64,000 nt of DNA from Pontederia crassipes (taxonomy: Eukaryota > Streptophyta > Magnoliopsida > Commelinales > Pontederiaceae). The notes beneath the pieces were generated by a model that searched no databases, had not been told where the DNA came from, and saw only the letters and a list, made by a program, of their open reading frames with translations. Position numbers and translations under genes: made by a program. The stretch lies in contig CM060197.1 of NCBI GenBank assembly GCA_030549335.1, positions 22,642,501 through 22,706,500 of the forward strand, given 5' to 3'. Shown here piece by piece: positions 13,501 to 23,213 of this stretch. The stretch's first letter is position 1; the number at the start of each line of letters is the position of its first letter.

Positions 13501-16500
13501 ATAGGATTCCCCACTACTGACCAGATGGTACGACGAGGGACGGGTGGAGTTGGTCAGCATGTCAATTCTCGGCATGAATGGTATACTTCAGAATATGTTG
13601 TCATGACTGGACATGGACATCGACCTGGAGAAGTTATGGGTTAAGGTTTAATCGATTGAACCGGTTTAATCGTGTGGTCAAACCAGTTGAGAACAAAATA
13701 AAATATTATCAAATAATGTTTCATTCATTCATAAATACATGGAATTATATGGAGGCAAACATAATAGTCACAACAACAACAACAACAACAACAAAACCTT
13801 ATCCCACTAGGTGGGGTCGGCTACATGCGTCATATTCGTTGATCCATGTTCATGAGATTCGACGGGATTTTACGCTGGCTGTCGGGGCACAACCCTCCTC
13901 CTTTATATGATTTGTGACTAAACATAATAGTCACAAATCATATAAAATCAAATTTTAGATTTTAATGTTATATTGAAACAATAAATTATTTTGTATTCAA
14001 TTAGTAATATACATAAAATCAGAACTATCACAATCAAAATTATATATATTCGATAATTCAAAATCTTATTAAAATGATTTTATATATACTTTCTTCTCAA
14101 TGCTGTTTTCTCGTGTCTTTTTTTTTGTTTTCTTGCATTATATAGAAAATTTCATGTGAAAAAAATAAATATTTTTTTCTTGTCAAAATAGTACTCATAT
14201 AGAAAGTACATTAGGCACACTATAACTTCTGTTTTATAATATATATACACACACACAAAATAAGTAGTGGTTAACTAGTTAATTTGAGCTTAATGAATCA
14301 AAGGAAATCAAAATTTTATATAATTGATGAGGAAACAGCTCAGCTATCCCCTTTTATAGGATTCAGCAATATAAGTTTAACCTTATATTCTCAATAGACT
14401 AGACAAGGAAAGATTGACTTGAGAAAAATTAAATACTAACAACAATTAAACTTGGACTCCAAGTAATCTCATGTCTTGTAATATGTAATGTCATCTCCTA
14501 TGTCAATAATACTATACTATACTATTATTTTATACTGTACATATGTTAAAAAAGCTTGGCTCCTCGTACTCGTAACCAAGTTCCTTCCCCTATATTATAT
14601 ATCATTATACGTATACTTAATCCATATTTATTACTATATACATACATGACATCAAAAAGTTAAATACGGTATAATCCATAAGATAAATTTAGAATTTAAC
14701 AAATTCTAAACTAAAGCAAAAATGAAAGAGAAAAGAAATGTATCAACATGGTCTCACATTGATGATACTAAGATTTTTTTTTGAGAAGAATTGATGATAC
14801 TAAGATGGTGAGGATATAGGAGCAATTATTAATTTAGGAGACTAATGGGCCAAATCATTGAGATATGTGAAAGGTCCATCTCTCGGTCTTGTTCATTTCA
14901 CATATGGTAAACTTTTTGAAACCAATACCTGTCCACATTTTACTGGTTTTGGCCGATCCAATTTGGCCTCAATGCATATCTGGCTCAAGTGTCATTTATC
15001 TAACACTTTGATGTCTAGTCGATATCTGAACGGTTTGACCCACTAGTCAGGTCTGGCCTTGACAGCACTGTTCTAAAAGGTGTCTAGTCAAGGAGCTCCA
15101 TTCTTCCGTAGACTGTGGACTGTCGAAATCCCGAACAATCATCAAGGGTGAGGTGGTTTTGTGCCTTGCACTCGACGAATGGACGACTCCACATCGCAGC
15201 CCACTTGCAAAATGGTGACATCGAGTCCAGTCATGCTCATAAAATGACGACTCGTTGCGCTCTCGCCCGGACCCCGAAGCAACACCTTTGAGCCACTCAC
15301 GAAATCATTTAGGAGTCGTTCCTCTCGACAAGCCAAACCAATCGAGTTCATATTGCGGAAGTCTAGAGAAGCTGAAGCTAATAGAAACTTGATGGACGGA
15401 TGACCATTTAATGAAGTCAGACCACTCACATTGTGAACTCTACTTTCGCTGCATAAGTGATGGCCTGGATCGAGTGAAGGATTAGTAAGCGAGGCAGGCC
15501 TAATGAAGGAGTCCTCAATGAGTCCCAAAACAGTGCAGATATTCCTGGCATTGCATGACGTTGATGAAGTAGAAGTCAAGGCAAAGAAGACGGACTCCAA
15601 CTAGACAAACAAAGATTGAAGACGAAGACCCTGTGTAGCGGAAGGATGCATTTTTCAAGGGGAAAGGTGCTATATTGAAGATATGGATTACCCGCACGTG
15701 GTCCAATTTAGTGGATGCATTTTTCAAGGGGAAGTTGCTATATTGAAGATATTGTAACCATAGCAAATAGCTTGGTGAGGGATTGGAGGAACAACTTATT
15801 TTGATTTTTACAGTGTAACCTGCATGTAGCCAACAATCTTTTAACACAATAAATTGGATGGTTACTCTTGGTAACCGTCCTTTCCTTTATAAAGAAAAAC
15901 AGTCAGTGAAATCAAATGATGCGAGGAGAACCACATGTTTCCTTTTAAAAAAAAAACCACCTCAGCTATTTTTTCTAATAATGAAAATCATTAGGAGGGG
16001 CATGTCGGATGAAGACAATTATGAACTCACTAAAATTTGTGGAAATAGACGAAACATAGGATAGATCCTGAGGAAATTACTTCTCGGTGATTTCCGGAAA
16101 GAGATTGATTGTTTGTAGCACCACCAAACTCTTGATAAACTTGGAATCCATTGAGGAAAATCAGGAACCCATACACAAAAATAAGTTTGATAGAAAATAA
16201 TATAAAATTATTGTTGTTAGTGGCAAAGTTGTGTTATTCGTACCGATTTCAATCCTACTAGGAAACTGAAAATTCTCCTGTTGTCAATGAAGGAATCTTG
16301 GATGACAACCACCTTGCTAGTCATCGTTTTCCTCTCAAAAAGAAACTAGGAAACCTAAAAACAACTAATGAAAGGAAAACAAAAAATAAAACTTCAACTA
16401 TGACTCTTCTAGGGCATCTAATCTAAACTATGTTCTAACCAGAAAATCACTTCCATTAAATCATTCAAAACTCAGCTCCCAAAATTTGCGGAAGCTATAT

Positions 16501-17385
16501 TCTTGATCGAAAGTGGACTTATGTCTAGAGTGACTAGAGGTGTTGAATGATCGCCTAATTATGTGTGACTAGAGTTAGCTGGTTTTGATCTCTTTCCTGA
16601 TTGCTCCATTCCTAAAATGCTGTATAACATGAAGTTGGCCAACCTTTTCTTTTCCGTTGAGAGCGACCTTATGGACCTCCTCACTTCAAAAACACTAGTT
16701 CAATATATGCTTGCTGTCCTTGAATTGATGGAAAGCTTATAAGCATTACATCTGATGTTTAAATCTTGTCTTTTCTCTTAGTAGATGATGTTGGTCCTTG
16801 TCCCTTCTATTTGTTTGTGCATCATTCATGTTACAATTATAAGCACACCATTTTTGATGTAGAATGATTCAATATCATAAAGAGAGCATGTCATTCTTTC
16901 ATTTGTCTAAAGATATTTGCCTAATGGCTAGAAAAGCGAGGAAGGAGTCTGTTTTGCTCTCTTTCCAGATTGGCTCCATTCCTAAAAATGCCTGTTGGTT
17001 GATCTTATGGTCATTCAAAAATCTCTTAGATCATTAAATGCTTCCTGCCCTTAAATTAGTGGAAAGCTTATGAACTTTATTTTTATTGTTTTGAATCTTG
17101 GTTTTTTCTTACTATAGATTATGCTGGTCCTTGTTATTTAAACATTCTACATGTGTTTCCTTGTATGTTAGGTTTGACAAGAGGGCATCATTATTAGATG
17201 TATGGCTAGAGTGCCAAGAGTTGGAGAAATTCTCCACTATCAGCCGTTTGGGGAAGTTCCATGGTCGGCCTCATACAGATGCTGTTGAGCACTCTTCCGT
17301 CTTTGCAATGTCAATTCAAAGATATGTTACTGCACTTCCAGCTCCTGGAAATCTTCCCGAGGGGGTTACATATCTCTTACTTTAG
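2289..17385 (+). CDS. Large plant protein of unknown function, seven exons
   Basis: Exons are 2289-4592, 4709-4824, 5455-7518, 7674-7722, 7821-8068, 8256-8357 and 17172-17385. Every junction has GT-AG ends, the phases fit, and the join gives 5,097 nt (1,698 codons plus TAG). The product is rich in Gln, Ser and Asn, with a Q-rich coiled-coil-like start at about residues 15-40. It is mostly low-complexity. The C-terminal third is conserved-looking: KKRKSA basic patch, TAELDWARAANRLLEKAEYE helix, then Arg/Ala-rich helices. From memory it resembles plant proteins labelled dentin sialophosphoprotein-like (Arabidopsis At5g07980 type); the function is unknown. Relatives start with extra N-terminal exons that I do not see here, so the first ATG may be internal. 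A nuclear role is only a guess from the basic patch. Confidence 0.82.
4709..4824 (+). CDS. Exon 2 of the unknown-function gene
   Basis: 116 nt between acceptor ATACAG (ending 4708) and donor GTAAAG (4825). It continues frame 0 from exon 1 and ends in phase 2. It encodes RTPMGVEDTCSRDIS and a Ser-rich tail. Confidence 0.8.
5455..7518 (+). CDS. Exon 3 of the unknown-function gene
   Basis: 2,064 nt after acceptor TTGTAG (ending 5454). The split serine codon (AG+T) restores the frame into RDMLDLLPKVDHSRN. It is Ser/Gln/Asn-rich throughout and ends with the basic KKRKSATRELISWNKM segment. Donor GTGG at 7519. Confidence 0.82.
7674..8357 (+). CDS. Exons 4-6 of the unknown-function gene
   Basis: Exon 4 is 7674-7722 (49 nt), exon 5 is 7821-8068 (248 nt, donor GTAAGT) and exon 6 is 8256-8357 (102 nt, donor GTACAT). 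Together they encode the most conserved-looking part: STAELDWARAANRLLEK, then an Arg/Gln-rich stretch ending LIPAVPARVLRVEAD, then a Cys-containing segment. Phases are 2, 0, 2 and 2, all compatible. Confidence 0.82.
8436..8450 (+). mobile_element. 15-bp insert with 13-bp target duplication
   Basis: GCTTCCTTAAAAAAA lies between two perfect copies of AAGTAAAGAATTA at 8423-8435 and 8451-8463. The A-tail and the long duplication suggest an extremely truncated L1-type retroposition. A simple slippage duplication is the alternative. Confidence 0.55.
8514..9536. mobile_element. Non-autonomous hAT transposon, 1,023 bp
   Basis: The ends are CAATGTTGTCAAA (8514) and its inverted copy, with one mismatch, ending TTGACAACATTG (9536). 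They are flanked by a perfect 8-bp duplication CTAGTACA at 8506-8513 and 9537-9544. Eight-base duplications and CA-starting ends are typical of hAT elements. Subterminal regions repeat TCGTAAAATCG- and CGATTCTAC-like words. The middle (about 8900-9240) is GC-rich with GCAGCGAGCAGC-type repeats and carries no transposase. It needs a transposase supplied elsewhere. Confidence 0.85.
9995..10220 (-). mobile_element. Au-like SINE
   Basis: On the minus strand the copy ends in the shared tail ...CCGACCTCACCTAGTGGGATAA... followed by (TTG)n. Its upstream part contains GGTCCCAAGCCCGGATAAAGG and GGAGGGTTGTG, typical of plant Au SINEs. The far end has a 27-bp near-tandem duplication (about 10161-10214). 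AATATTAT occurs at 9987-9994 and 10227-10234, an imperfect target duplication. Au SINEs are short RNA polymerase III-derived retroposons mobilised by LINE enzymes. Confidence 0.75.
10623..10818 (-). pseudogene. Fragment of a STRAP-like WD40 gene
   Basis: Minus-strand translation gives ACAFSEDTHLLLTGG, LRIFDLNRPDAPPREVDKS and TVAWLHSDQTILSSCTDMGG. These match the middle WD40 repeats of plant serine-threonine kinase receptor-associated (STRAP/Unrip-like) proteins as I remember them. The match stops exactly at ...GGTGTCAG followed by GTATCT (donor GT at 10622-10621), so it looks like one genomic exon plus intron sequence rather than a processed copy. No other exon of such a gene is visible nearby. 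It lies antisense inside intron 6 of the host gene and is most likely a captured or duplicated gene fragment. Confidence 0.7.
10896..10983 (-). mobile_element. 5'-truncated Au-SINE copy
   Basis: An 88-bp (CAA)n-ended tail plus part of the SINE body, read on minus. It is flanked by AGTACCCAATAGT at 10881-10893 and 10984-10996. The right copy directly abuts the tail of the RTE LINE, so two retroposons integrated at the same spot. Confidence 0.75.
10999..13110 (-). mobile_element. 5'-truncated RTE-type LINE with reverse transcriptase
   Basis: The minus strand encodes an RTE-clade reverse transcriptase running from about 13110 to the (TTG)n tail at 10999. Landmarks are GPDGIP, FIDLEKAYDRVPR, GLHQGSALSPYLF, the catalytic FADD box and a basic C-terminus ending IHVADPT-stop. 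The N-terminal endonuclease is missing (5' truncation). The frame is broken by TAG at 13058-13060, TGA at 12830-12832, TGA at 12410-12412 and a 1-bp deletion near 11258, so it is dead. The last codons lie within the same tail that ends the SINE copies here. Confidence 0.88.
13111..13756. other. Unrecognised sequence inside intron 6
   Basis: About 13306-13600 is less AT-rich than its surroundings and has a minus-strand open frame of 89 codons resembling nothing I know. No terminal repeats or duplication were found around it. Confidence 0.3.
13772..13919 (-). mobile_element. Au-like SINE with perfect 15-bp target duplication
   Basis: The (CAA)n tail is at the left and the GGCACAACCCTCCTCCTTTAT body end at the right, read on minus. 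AAACATAATAGTCAC occurs at 13757-13771 and again at 13920-13934. This is a clean target-primed insertion, truncated at its 5' end compared with the 9995 copy. Confidence 0.85.
14775..14789 (-). mobile_element. 15-bp insert with 17-bp target duplication
   Basis: Eight T then GAGAAGA lies between two perfect copies of ATTGATGATACTAAGAT (14758-14774 and 14790-14806). Read on minus it is TCTTCTC plus an A-tail, consistent with an almost completely truncated LINE insertion. Confidence 0.6.
15648..15755. repeat. Local tandem duplication
   Basis: GGATGCATTTTTCAAGGGGA followed by GCTATATTGAAGATAT occurs at about 15644-15690 and again at about 15712-15755. The copies are offset by about 68 bp with minor differences. 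Confidence 0.7.
16585..17150. repeat. Diverged direct duplication beside the last exon
   Basis: Copy one (about 16585-16815) and copy two (about 16950-17140) share in order CTCCATTCCTAAAA, TGGAAAGCTTAT, TTTAAATCTTG/TTTTGAATCTTG and TGCTGGTCCTTGT-like words. The second copy ends just before the acceptor of exon 7, but the exon is not duplicated. The first copy carries a decoy TTCTCTTAG acceptor. Confidence 0.65.
17172..17385 (+). CDS. Exon 7 (last exon) of the unknown-function gene
   Basis: 214 nt following acceptor TATGTTAG (ending 17171). The split Arg codon AG+G joins it to exon 6 although they lie 8.8 kb apart. It encodes FDKRASLLDVWLECQELEK and the C-terminus, ending at TAG 17383-17385. 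A clean splice and an undamaged frame argue that the gene is still functional despite the large intron. Confidence 0.8.
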
Positions 17386-18497
17386 ATAATTTCTTGATTG
17401 GTTCTTCCTTATACTTGCAATCACCACCAACCTACCCCCAATGCTCCTTCAATATATATACTGGTATCTCATACGAATCACACATTTAAATATCGGGGTT
17501 ATACTCAGTTGTCCCGTTAAAGAAGCGAAGGGATCACCAAGGTGCTGGCTTTTGTCACCGGTGCCGGTCGGTTCTCGTTGTTTCCCCTTCCGGCAAATAT
17601 AGCTTTTTGTATATTGAACATCACAAAAGGGTCGCTTCTCCCTATAAATTTTCAGGTCGAGAGGAGAGCATATAGGGGTCTTTTTTGACGTCACATGCGT
17701 CTATGATGAATTGATGAGTAAAAGAAAAAAAGAAAAGAAAAGAAGAGAAGGCATTGCATCAACAAATTGACAGCTGCGGCAGGCTTGTCATTTTAGATGC
17801 AATAACAATTATGCAACAGCTCTCGGTTCCCCGACTTGGCTCGAACAGAGCATTGATTTGTTCTGCATTTTGGTTGACTTGTAGCTAGCAAGGTAGTTGA
17901 GTAGAAAATTTGTCCAGTCATCAGCCTATTGTTTTAGAAACTCGTAAAATTTAGAGGCAATAATACATCTGTAATTTATGTACTTTTGTACAGCTTATCT
18001 ACGTAGTGTGTTGTGCCGTGTATGCCTTCTAAGAGGAACGTCTTGCTTCCCCATCGTTGCAATGCAATCAGAATTCCTATACATAGCATATATATATTTT
18101 TCCCTCTAGATGAAATAGCAGTTATAATTAAGTAAAGATCAAACTGACTAGAAACTTCCAAGTCTAAGTTAAGTTACTGCTCTCAGATTATTCTATATAT
18201 ATAGATATTAAAGCATTAAAATATAACAAAATAAATGTTACATAACATAATAATTTTTTATTATACAATATTAAGAATCGCATATAATATTTTTTTCCTA
18301 ACAAAATAAAATTATTAAATTAAAAAATATGAATAAGTTCAGGGATGAGAGCTCGCAGAACGGGGAAATATAATCCAGCCCGGATTCCAAAAAGTGGTCC
18401 CCGGGCCCCTCTCTCACTACGGTGAGAGAAAAACGATTCTCCTACGTTGCTCCGGTTGAGAAGTAAAACCATAACGCCGCTTTAGCATCTGCCCCTC

Positions 18498-18505
18498 TAT
18501 AAATA
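18498..18505 (+). promoter_or_regulatory. Orphan TATA box in a GC-rich patch
   Basis: TATAAATA follows GCATCTGCCCCTC within an island of balanced base composition (18355-18540) in AT-rich DNA. This has the look of a plant core promoter, but no open frame follows. It may be a transposon or LTR promoter remnant. Confidence 0.25.
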
Positions 18506-19156
18506 CATAGGTGGCAAGTCGACAGAATAGGCCGCCCATCTCGATCAACCACATCAAATTGGATGTCAAAATAAAAGAAGAAAAAAACTCAAATAATACT
18601 CGTCGTATTAAAATAATTTGATTAATTAGGAAATCATGTAGGATGTGTGTGGATTAGTTCTCGAGAACTATTAGGTATTTTTGGATAAAAAAAAGTAATG
18701 ATGAAAATTAATTTCACATATAAATTTTAGTAGGTGTTTGAAAAAAAAGGTAAGAAGTATTATGAAATATAAAATTATAGCAAATAAAAATATTATGTAT
18801 TTTAAATAATAGTTACTATAATATAAAATATAATATACATAATTATTAATTTAAAATTATTAAAAAATAAGTTGTCCCGTACGACATTGATATTAACTTT
18901 TGATTAATTTTTTTATTTGTTATTAATATTATAATTTATGTAAAGAATATAATTTATTATTTCATGAGATATATTATAGTAAATAAATATTATTGTTTCA
19001 TGAATAAGTAATATTATTCAAATTAATTTAAAATATTTTTTTATTATTAGTGAAATGTCGTAACATACATTCTCTCACACAATTTTATTTTCTCTCTCAA
19101 CCATTAATAATATGGCCCACCACACAAAGTCAGAAAAGAACAAAAATAAGAAAGTT

Positions 19157-19595
19157 GACTCAGGCGTTAGGTGTGTTACTTGACTCGACCCGTCCGATTT
19201 TATTCGGATCAGGTCAAGCATCTTTTGAGGATTGGACCCGATCCAATTTACATCGAATTATCCAATCATAAATTTTTTTATAATTTTTTACTTTTTTATT
19301 ATTTAATATACAAATATTATATGATATTTATTTAAAAAATATAAAATATTTTGTTAAGCATAAATATTATTTTACACATTTAAAACATTTTATTTAATAT
19401 ATTTTTACTTTTCTTATAAAAAATATAAACTAAAATTTTTAAAAATTCTAATCCGTACCGATCCGACCTAAGATTGAGTCGAGGTCGGATCGAATCAGGT
19501 CCGACTCGACTACGGACCTGACTCGACCTATATCGGGTCATGGGGTTCGCAGGTTGAGTCAACCCGACCCGACCATAAACCTTGAGCATTCTAAT
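19157..19595. repeat. Possible MITE with degenerate inverted ends
   Basis: The left end contains TTGACTCGACCCGTCCG. The right end contains, inverted, GGTCGGGTCGGGTTGACTC. The middle is AT-rich and the flanks carry several GACTCGAC/CGAGTC words. No clear target duplication was found, so the limits are approximate. Confidence 0.35.
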
Positions 19596-20354
19596 TGATG
19601 GCGTCACGATGGAGAATCAGTAGCCGCGCCCGCCACTCGCTATTTAGGTGTTGCACCCCAAATCACGATGGCGACACGAGGATTGCTTTTCTTAATTTGA
19701 ATACGTTTATTTGTTTGTCTGATGGCTTCTTAATTTGAACATGCTGTAACTTATTTTTTGCGCCATCACGAGGAAGAATCCTAAAGTAGCACCCATACTT
19801 TTATTTGCTTGTCTTGTCGAGTGCTAAGTTGTCGAGGATTGCTTTTCAATCGCTAATTGTCTAGTGCTAAGTTGTCAAGCGCTGAGTTGTAATTTCCAAA
19901 ATTTATATTCAATGAGATAGTTGTATACATGTAACATGTCTTAATAAAATTTAATTCCCTTAATCCGAGGGCCAAGCAAATGGGTTTAACTTTTCATATG
20001 TACAGAAGATGAAGATAGGTGTTGTTCCTATAGGTCCCCGAGAAGTATGATGGATTCAAGTGAATCACAAGGTAGCTTTTTCATTGTCATGCGTGCATTT
20101 CATCGGAAGTCATGGATTGAACAACGATCCTCGGCTAATAAGGTAACTACTAAATTTGCTAACCACACTCTATATAGATAACTACCAAACTTGGCTGTGA
20201 CTACGTTGGCTAAACACACATATTCTAATTGTTAAACTTTAATTCATCCACAGGATTGTAGTGTGACATGCTTAAATATATGTGCTTGGCAACAGAAGAA
20301 TGTTATAATGACAACAACTTGTTTCTTTATTTTTGTCATTTTGAAGCTTTAAAC

Positions 20355-20386
20355 TAGATGGGTGTCTTTGCAGCAACTCTAAAAAA
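20355..20386 (+). mobile_element. 32-bp A-tailed insert with 11-bp direct repeats
   Basis: The insert ends ...AACTCTAAAAAA between AAGCTTTAAAC at 20344-20354 and 20387-20397. Further AGCTTTAAACATGTGA copies follow at 20425-20465, so slippage in a local repeat is a real alternative to retroposition. Confidence 0.35.
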
Positions 20387-20788
20387 AAGCTTTAAACATA
20401 TGTGAATGTAATGTTAGTATTTGCAGCTTTAAACATGTGATTATAATGCAGCTTTAAACATGTGATATTTGACATTTTCTTGCTGTATATGCTAACTTGC
20501 ATGAAGGCTTCTATTCCAACTTCTACCACCACATTAGTCCTCATTGTTATGGCAAATGTTTGTTATGATTCTTTTCTCATGAGTTCCAACAAGAATTACA
20601 GTGATGATATCATTTTTGTTCTTATGTGGTCTAAACCCAGAATGCCTACTTCATGCTGGATATCGCCTTCAACACTTTAGTTTCTTTCCATCTACCTCGT
20701 GTGTATTCATCACTTGGATTAATTAATTGGATTCCATCAACTCTAATTCAGCTTACCCAATTCAAGATCGCATCCGATCACAGTCGTG

Positions 20789-20790
<2 letters not shown>

Positions 20791-20850
<60 letters not shown>
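20791..20850. repeat. (AT)30 microsatellite
   Basis: Sixty bases of perfect AT dinucleotide repeat in intergenic DNA. Confidence 0.97.
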
Positions 20851-20853
<3 letters not shown>

Positions 20854-22383
20854 GGTGAAGGCGTTTTACCATAGAACGTCTAAATTTTAGCCCTTGATTT
20901 TAAATCAAGGGTTCAGATTAAAGCAAATTGTCTTCCTTTTGGAATACAATCGCGTCAGAGATAAAATATAAAAAAAAAGATGCGAAGATGCTTCCATCTT
21001 CTCGACTGGGAAAAAAAAATTTATCTTCGGTGAACCATCCAACTGATCCTCTCGTTGCCGCTAAAGGGTATGAATGCCGTTAAGAAGATTCTTATTAGAG
21101 GTCTGTATTCAATATTGTAGTATAAGATAAGAATTTCTTATCTCTATTTAGAAACCAAAATTATATTAACGGTTGCACCATTCTTTCTCATCTATATATT
21201 AAAGGGAGAATAATATGCAACGAGAAGTTGACACTTGGCACAAGCACGTGTTAACGTGTCCCTAAAATATTAATGCTAATATAATTTATAATATAATATT
21301 ATGATAATTCTATAACTATATAATTTTAGTTTCTATACTGTTACCATAACTATTTACTTTAATTTTAATTCATTGAAACATTAAATATTACATTTTTTAT
21401 TGATTAACTATGAGAGTTAGTTAGAATATTCATTATTATATAATTATAAAATTTAATTGGTGTGGATAACTTAACCATAACCATTATACATGATTGTATT
21501 TAATCGTCAATGAATTAAATATAGCATAATGATGTTAGAAGTGATTAAATATTCCTTGATTGTTACATATTAATTAATTTAAAAGATAGTTACAAACCAA
21601 CATTAGTTAAAAAAAAGATATTTTAACATGTGGAGGCACTTCATGTGACAATGTACATTATTTTGATTATTTTTTATTCTCATTTGTAGAGTACTACAAT
21701 ATCCTCATATGTAATATTATCTTGATCAGATGAAAAAATCAGATCATAAATACAAAATTAAAATTCATACTCATAATTTTTTTTAACTATGATAAAGAGA
21801 ATTGACTTATTATTAAAATGATGAAGAAAATATCAAAATGATGCTATTTTAGAAAATAGAAATCACAATTATTTATATAATTATATATTGGCACATGTTA
21901 CCATATGTTTAAAATTAGTTAACTCCATTATTGTTAATATTTTATTTTTATTTTATATTCTAAATCAATGGAATTAGAATTAGAAGTAATTAATATGATA
22001 TAACTACTTAATATTATTGATTAATCATACTATTATAGTGGGGTGGGGTGGTTATTGTATTTAATAACCGTCTCCATTTGAAAAATATAATCTCAACCTA
22101 TAAATACTCTAGTACCATCCACCCTCAGTGAGTCGTGATTTCTCTCCCTCCCCCCCTCTCTCTCTGTATATACATACATACATACATACATACATACACC
22201 CTCATATGCTTGAGGAGCATATCAGAGTCATACACATCGTCTTTCATCGTCAGATATGATCTGACGGTGGATCGACATTTGCGATCGACATTTGCTCAGG
22301 CCCACACCTTCGCCGGACACGCACCTTCGCTGGATTGTCAAGTTGTCTAGACGCGCATCTTCGCCAGATCGTCCTTCTCTTCG
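20851..22383. other. AT-rich intergenic with a TATA box and (TACA)n
   Basis: Mostly featureless. At 21193 TCTATATATTAAAGGGAG recalls the start of plant Helitrons, but no matching end was found. CTATAAATACTC at about 22099 resembles a TATA box and is followed by a pyrimidine-rich leader and a TACA tetranucleotide repeat (22169-22198). No credible gene follows. Confidence 0.4.
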
Positions 22384-22660
22384 CTAGATCGACCTTCCCT
22401 TCGCGATCGACCTTCACTTCGCTGGAAAGACCTTCCCTCCACCTTGATTTACCTCCCCTTTGTCGGAACAACGCTCCCTCCGTCGGATCGACCCTCCTTC
22501 CACTGGATCGACCCTTCCCTTCTCCAGATCGACCTTCCCTTCACGATCGATCTTCACTTCGCCGGAAAAGACCCTCCCTCCGCCTCAATTTACCTCCCCT
22601 TCGGCAGAACAATGCACCCTCTATTCGACCCTCCTTCTGTCTAGATCGACCCTTACCTTC
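22384..22660. repeat. 140-bp tandem repeat, two copies
   Basis: Units start at 22384 and 22524 with AGATCGACCTTCCCTTC. They stay alignable through CTTCACTTCGC, ACCTCCCCTT and CGACCCTCCTTC. Shorter GATCGACC words recur inside each unit. Overlapping open frames here (e.g. 22335-22862) are by-products of the repeat. Confidence 0.8.
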
Positions 22661-22749
22661 ACCGCATGTCCTTCGCCTGAACGACGCACACTTCATGGAT
22701 GGGCTTTCGCCTCCTTCCTCTTCCCTTTTCTGCGGATCGTCAGAAGAGA

Positions 22750-23213
22750 TGTTGGGTGTTGATAATATCTTGAATAGGATCCCAATGTGTCCCCCCTATG
22801 CAATCAGACGCTTCAGCGGATTTTCCCTATGGGGTCTCGCTGCCCGGTCAGCAAGCCTGTGAGGGGTCAAGGGGGGGATCCAAGGGATTCCCCCCCCCCC
22901 CCCCCCCCCCCGTGCGGGGTTGCAAGGAGCGAAAATTTTTTAGGGATATTCTGTATGTGATTCAGATTTAATTTATTTTCTTATCACGAGATAGGTATCT
23001 TACTTTTGGGGATTAATTCAGAGTCTCAGTCGGTCTGTAATTCCTATCATTTGTTAAAGGGGGTGCCTATATAAACTCTCTATGGGTCAAAAAAGAAATC
23101 AATCTGATCTTGTAATCTTCTTTTGTTTCTTCCATCTAATAAAATTTTGTGTCGCCTTAAATTTTTCGAGTTTTCTCGTGGTGCATAATTTCTCTCGTGC
23201 AGAAATCCTAACA
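22750..23213 (+). repeat. 5' LTR of the copia element
   Basis: 464 bp from TGTTGGG to CCTAACA, imperfect inverted ends of TG...CA type. It contains a run of 22 C (22890-22911), a TATA-like CTATATAAACTC near 23069 and an AATAAAA polyadenylation-like signal at about 23141. It is followed 3 bp later by TGGTATCAGAGC, complementary to the initiator tRNA-Met 3' end (23217-23228). Confidence 0.8.

Larger units (their letters stand above)
8358..17171 (+). other. 8.8-kb intron 6, loaded with insertions
   Basis: GT at 8358 and AG at 17170-17171 bound 8,814 bp. The other five introns are about 98 to 630 bp. The stretch holds hAT, SINE and LINE insertions, micro-insertions, a STRAP-like fragment and a local duplication next to the acceptor. 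The parts between (9545-9994, 10235-10622, 13111-13756, 13935-14757, 14807-15647, 15756-16584) are AT-rich or unrecognised, with no gene seen. Confidence 0.78.
17386..20343. other. Intergenic, mostly AT-rich
   Basis: This holds the 3' flank of the first gene and no recognised coding sequence. A moderately GC-rich patch at 17500-17690 has no convincing homology. A promoter-like patch (18355-18540) and a repeat-like block (19157-19595) are listed separately. Confidence 0.5.

Noticed and set aside
15142-15600. 152-codon minus-strand open frame
   Set aside because: No recognisable domain, no splice or promoter support, and it lies inside an intron next to repeats.
22135-22862. Open frames of up to 175 codons, Pro/Ser/Arg-rich
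   Set aside because: They run through the 140-bp tandem repeat; similar frames exist in all three phases, and they overlap the start of the copia LTR.
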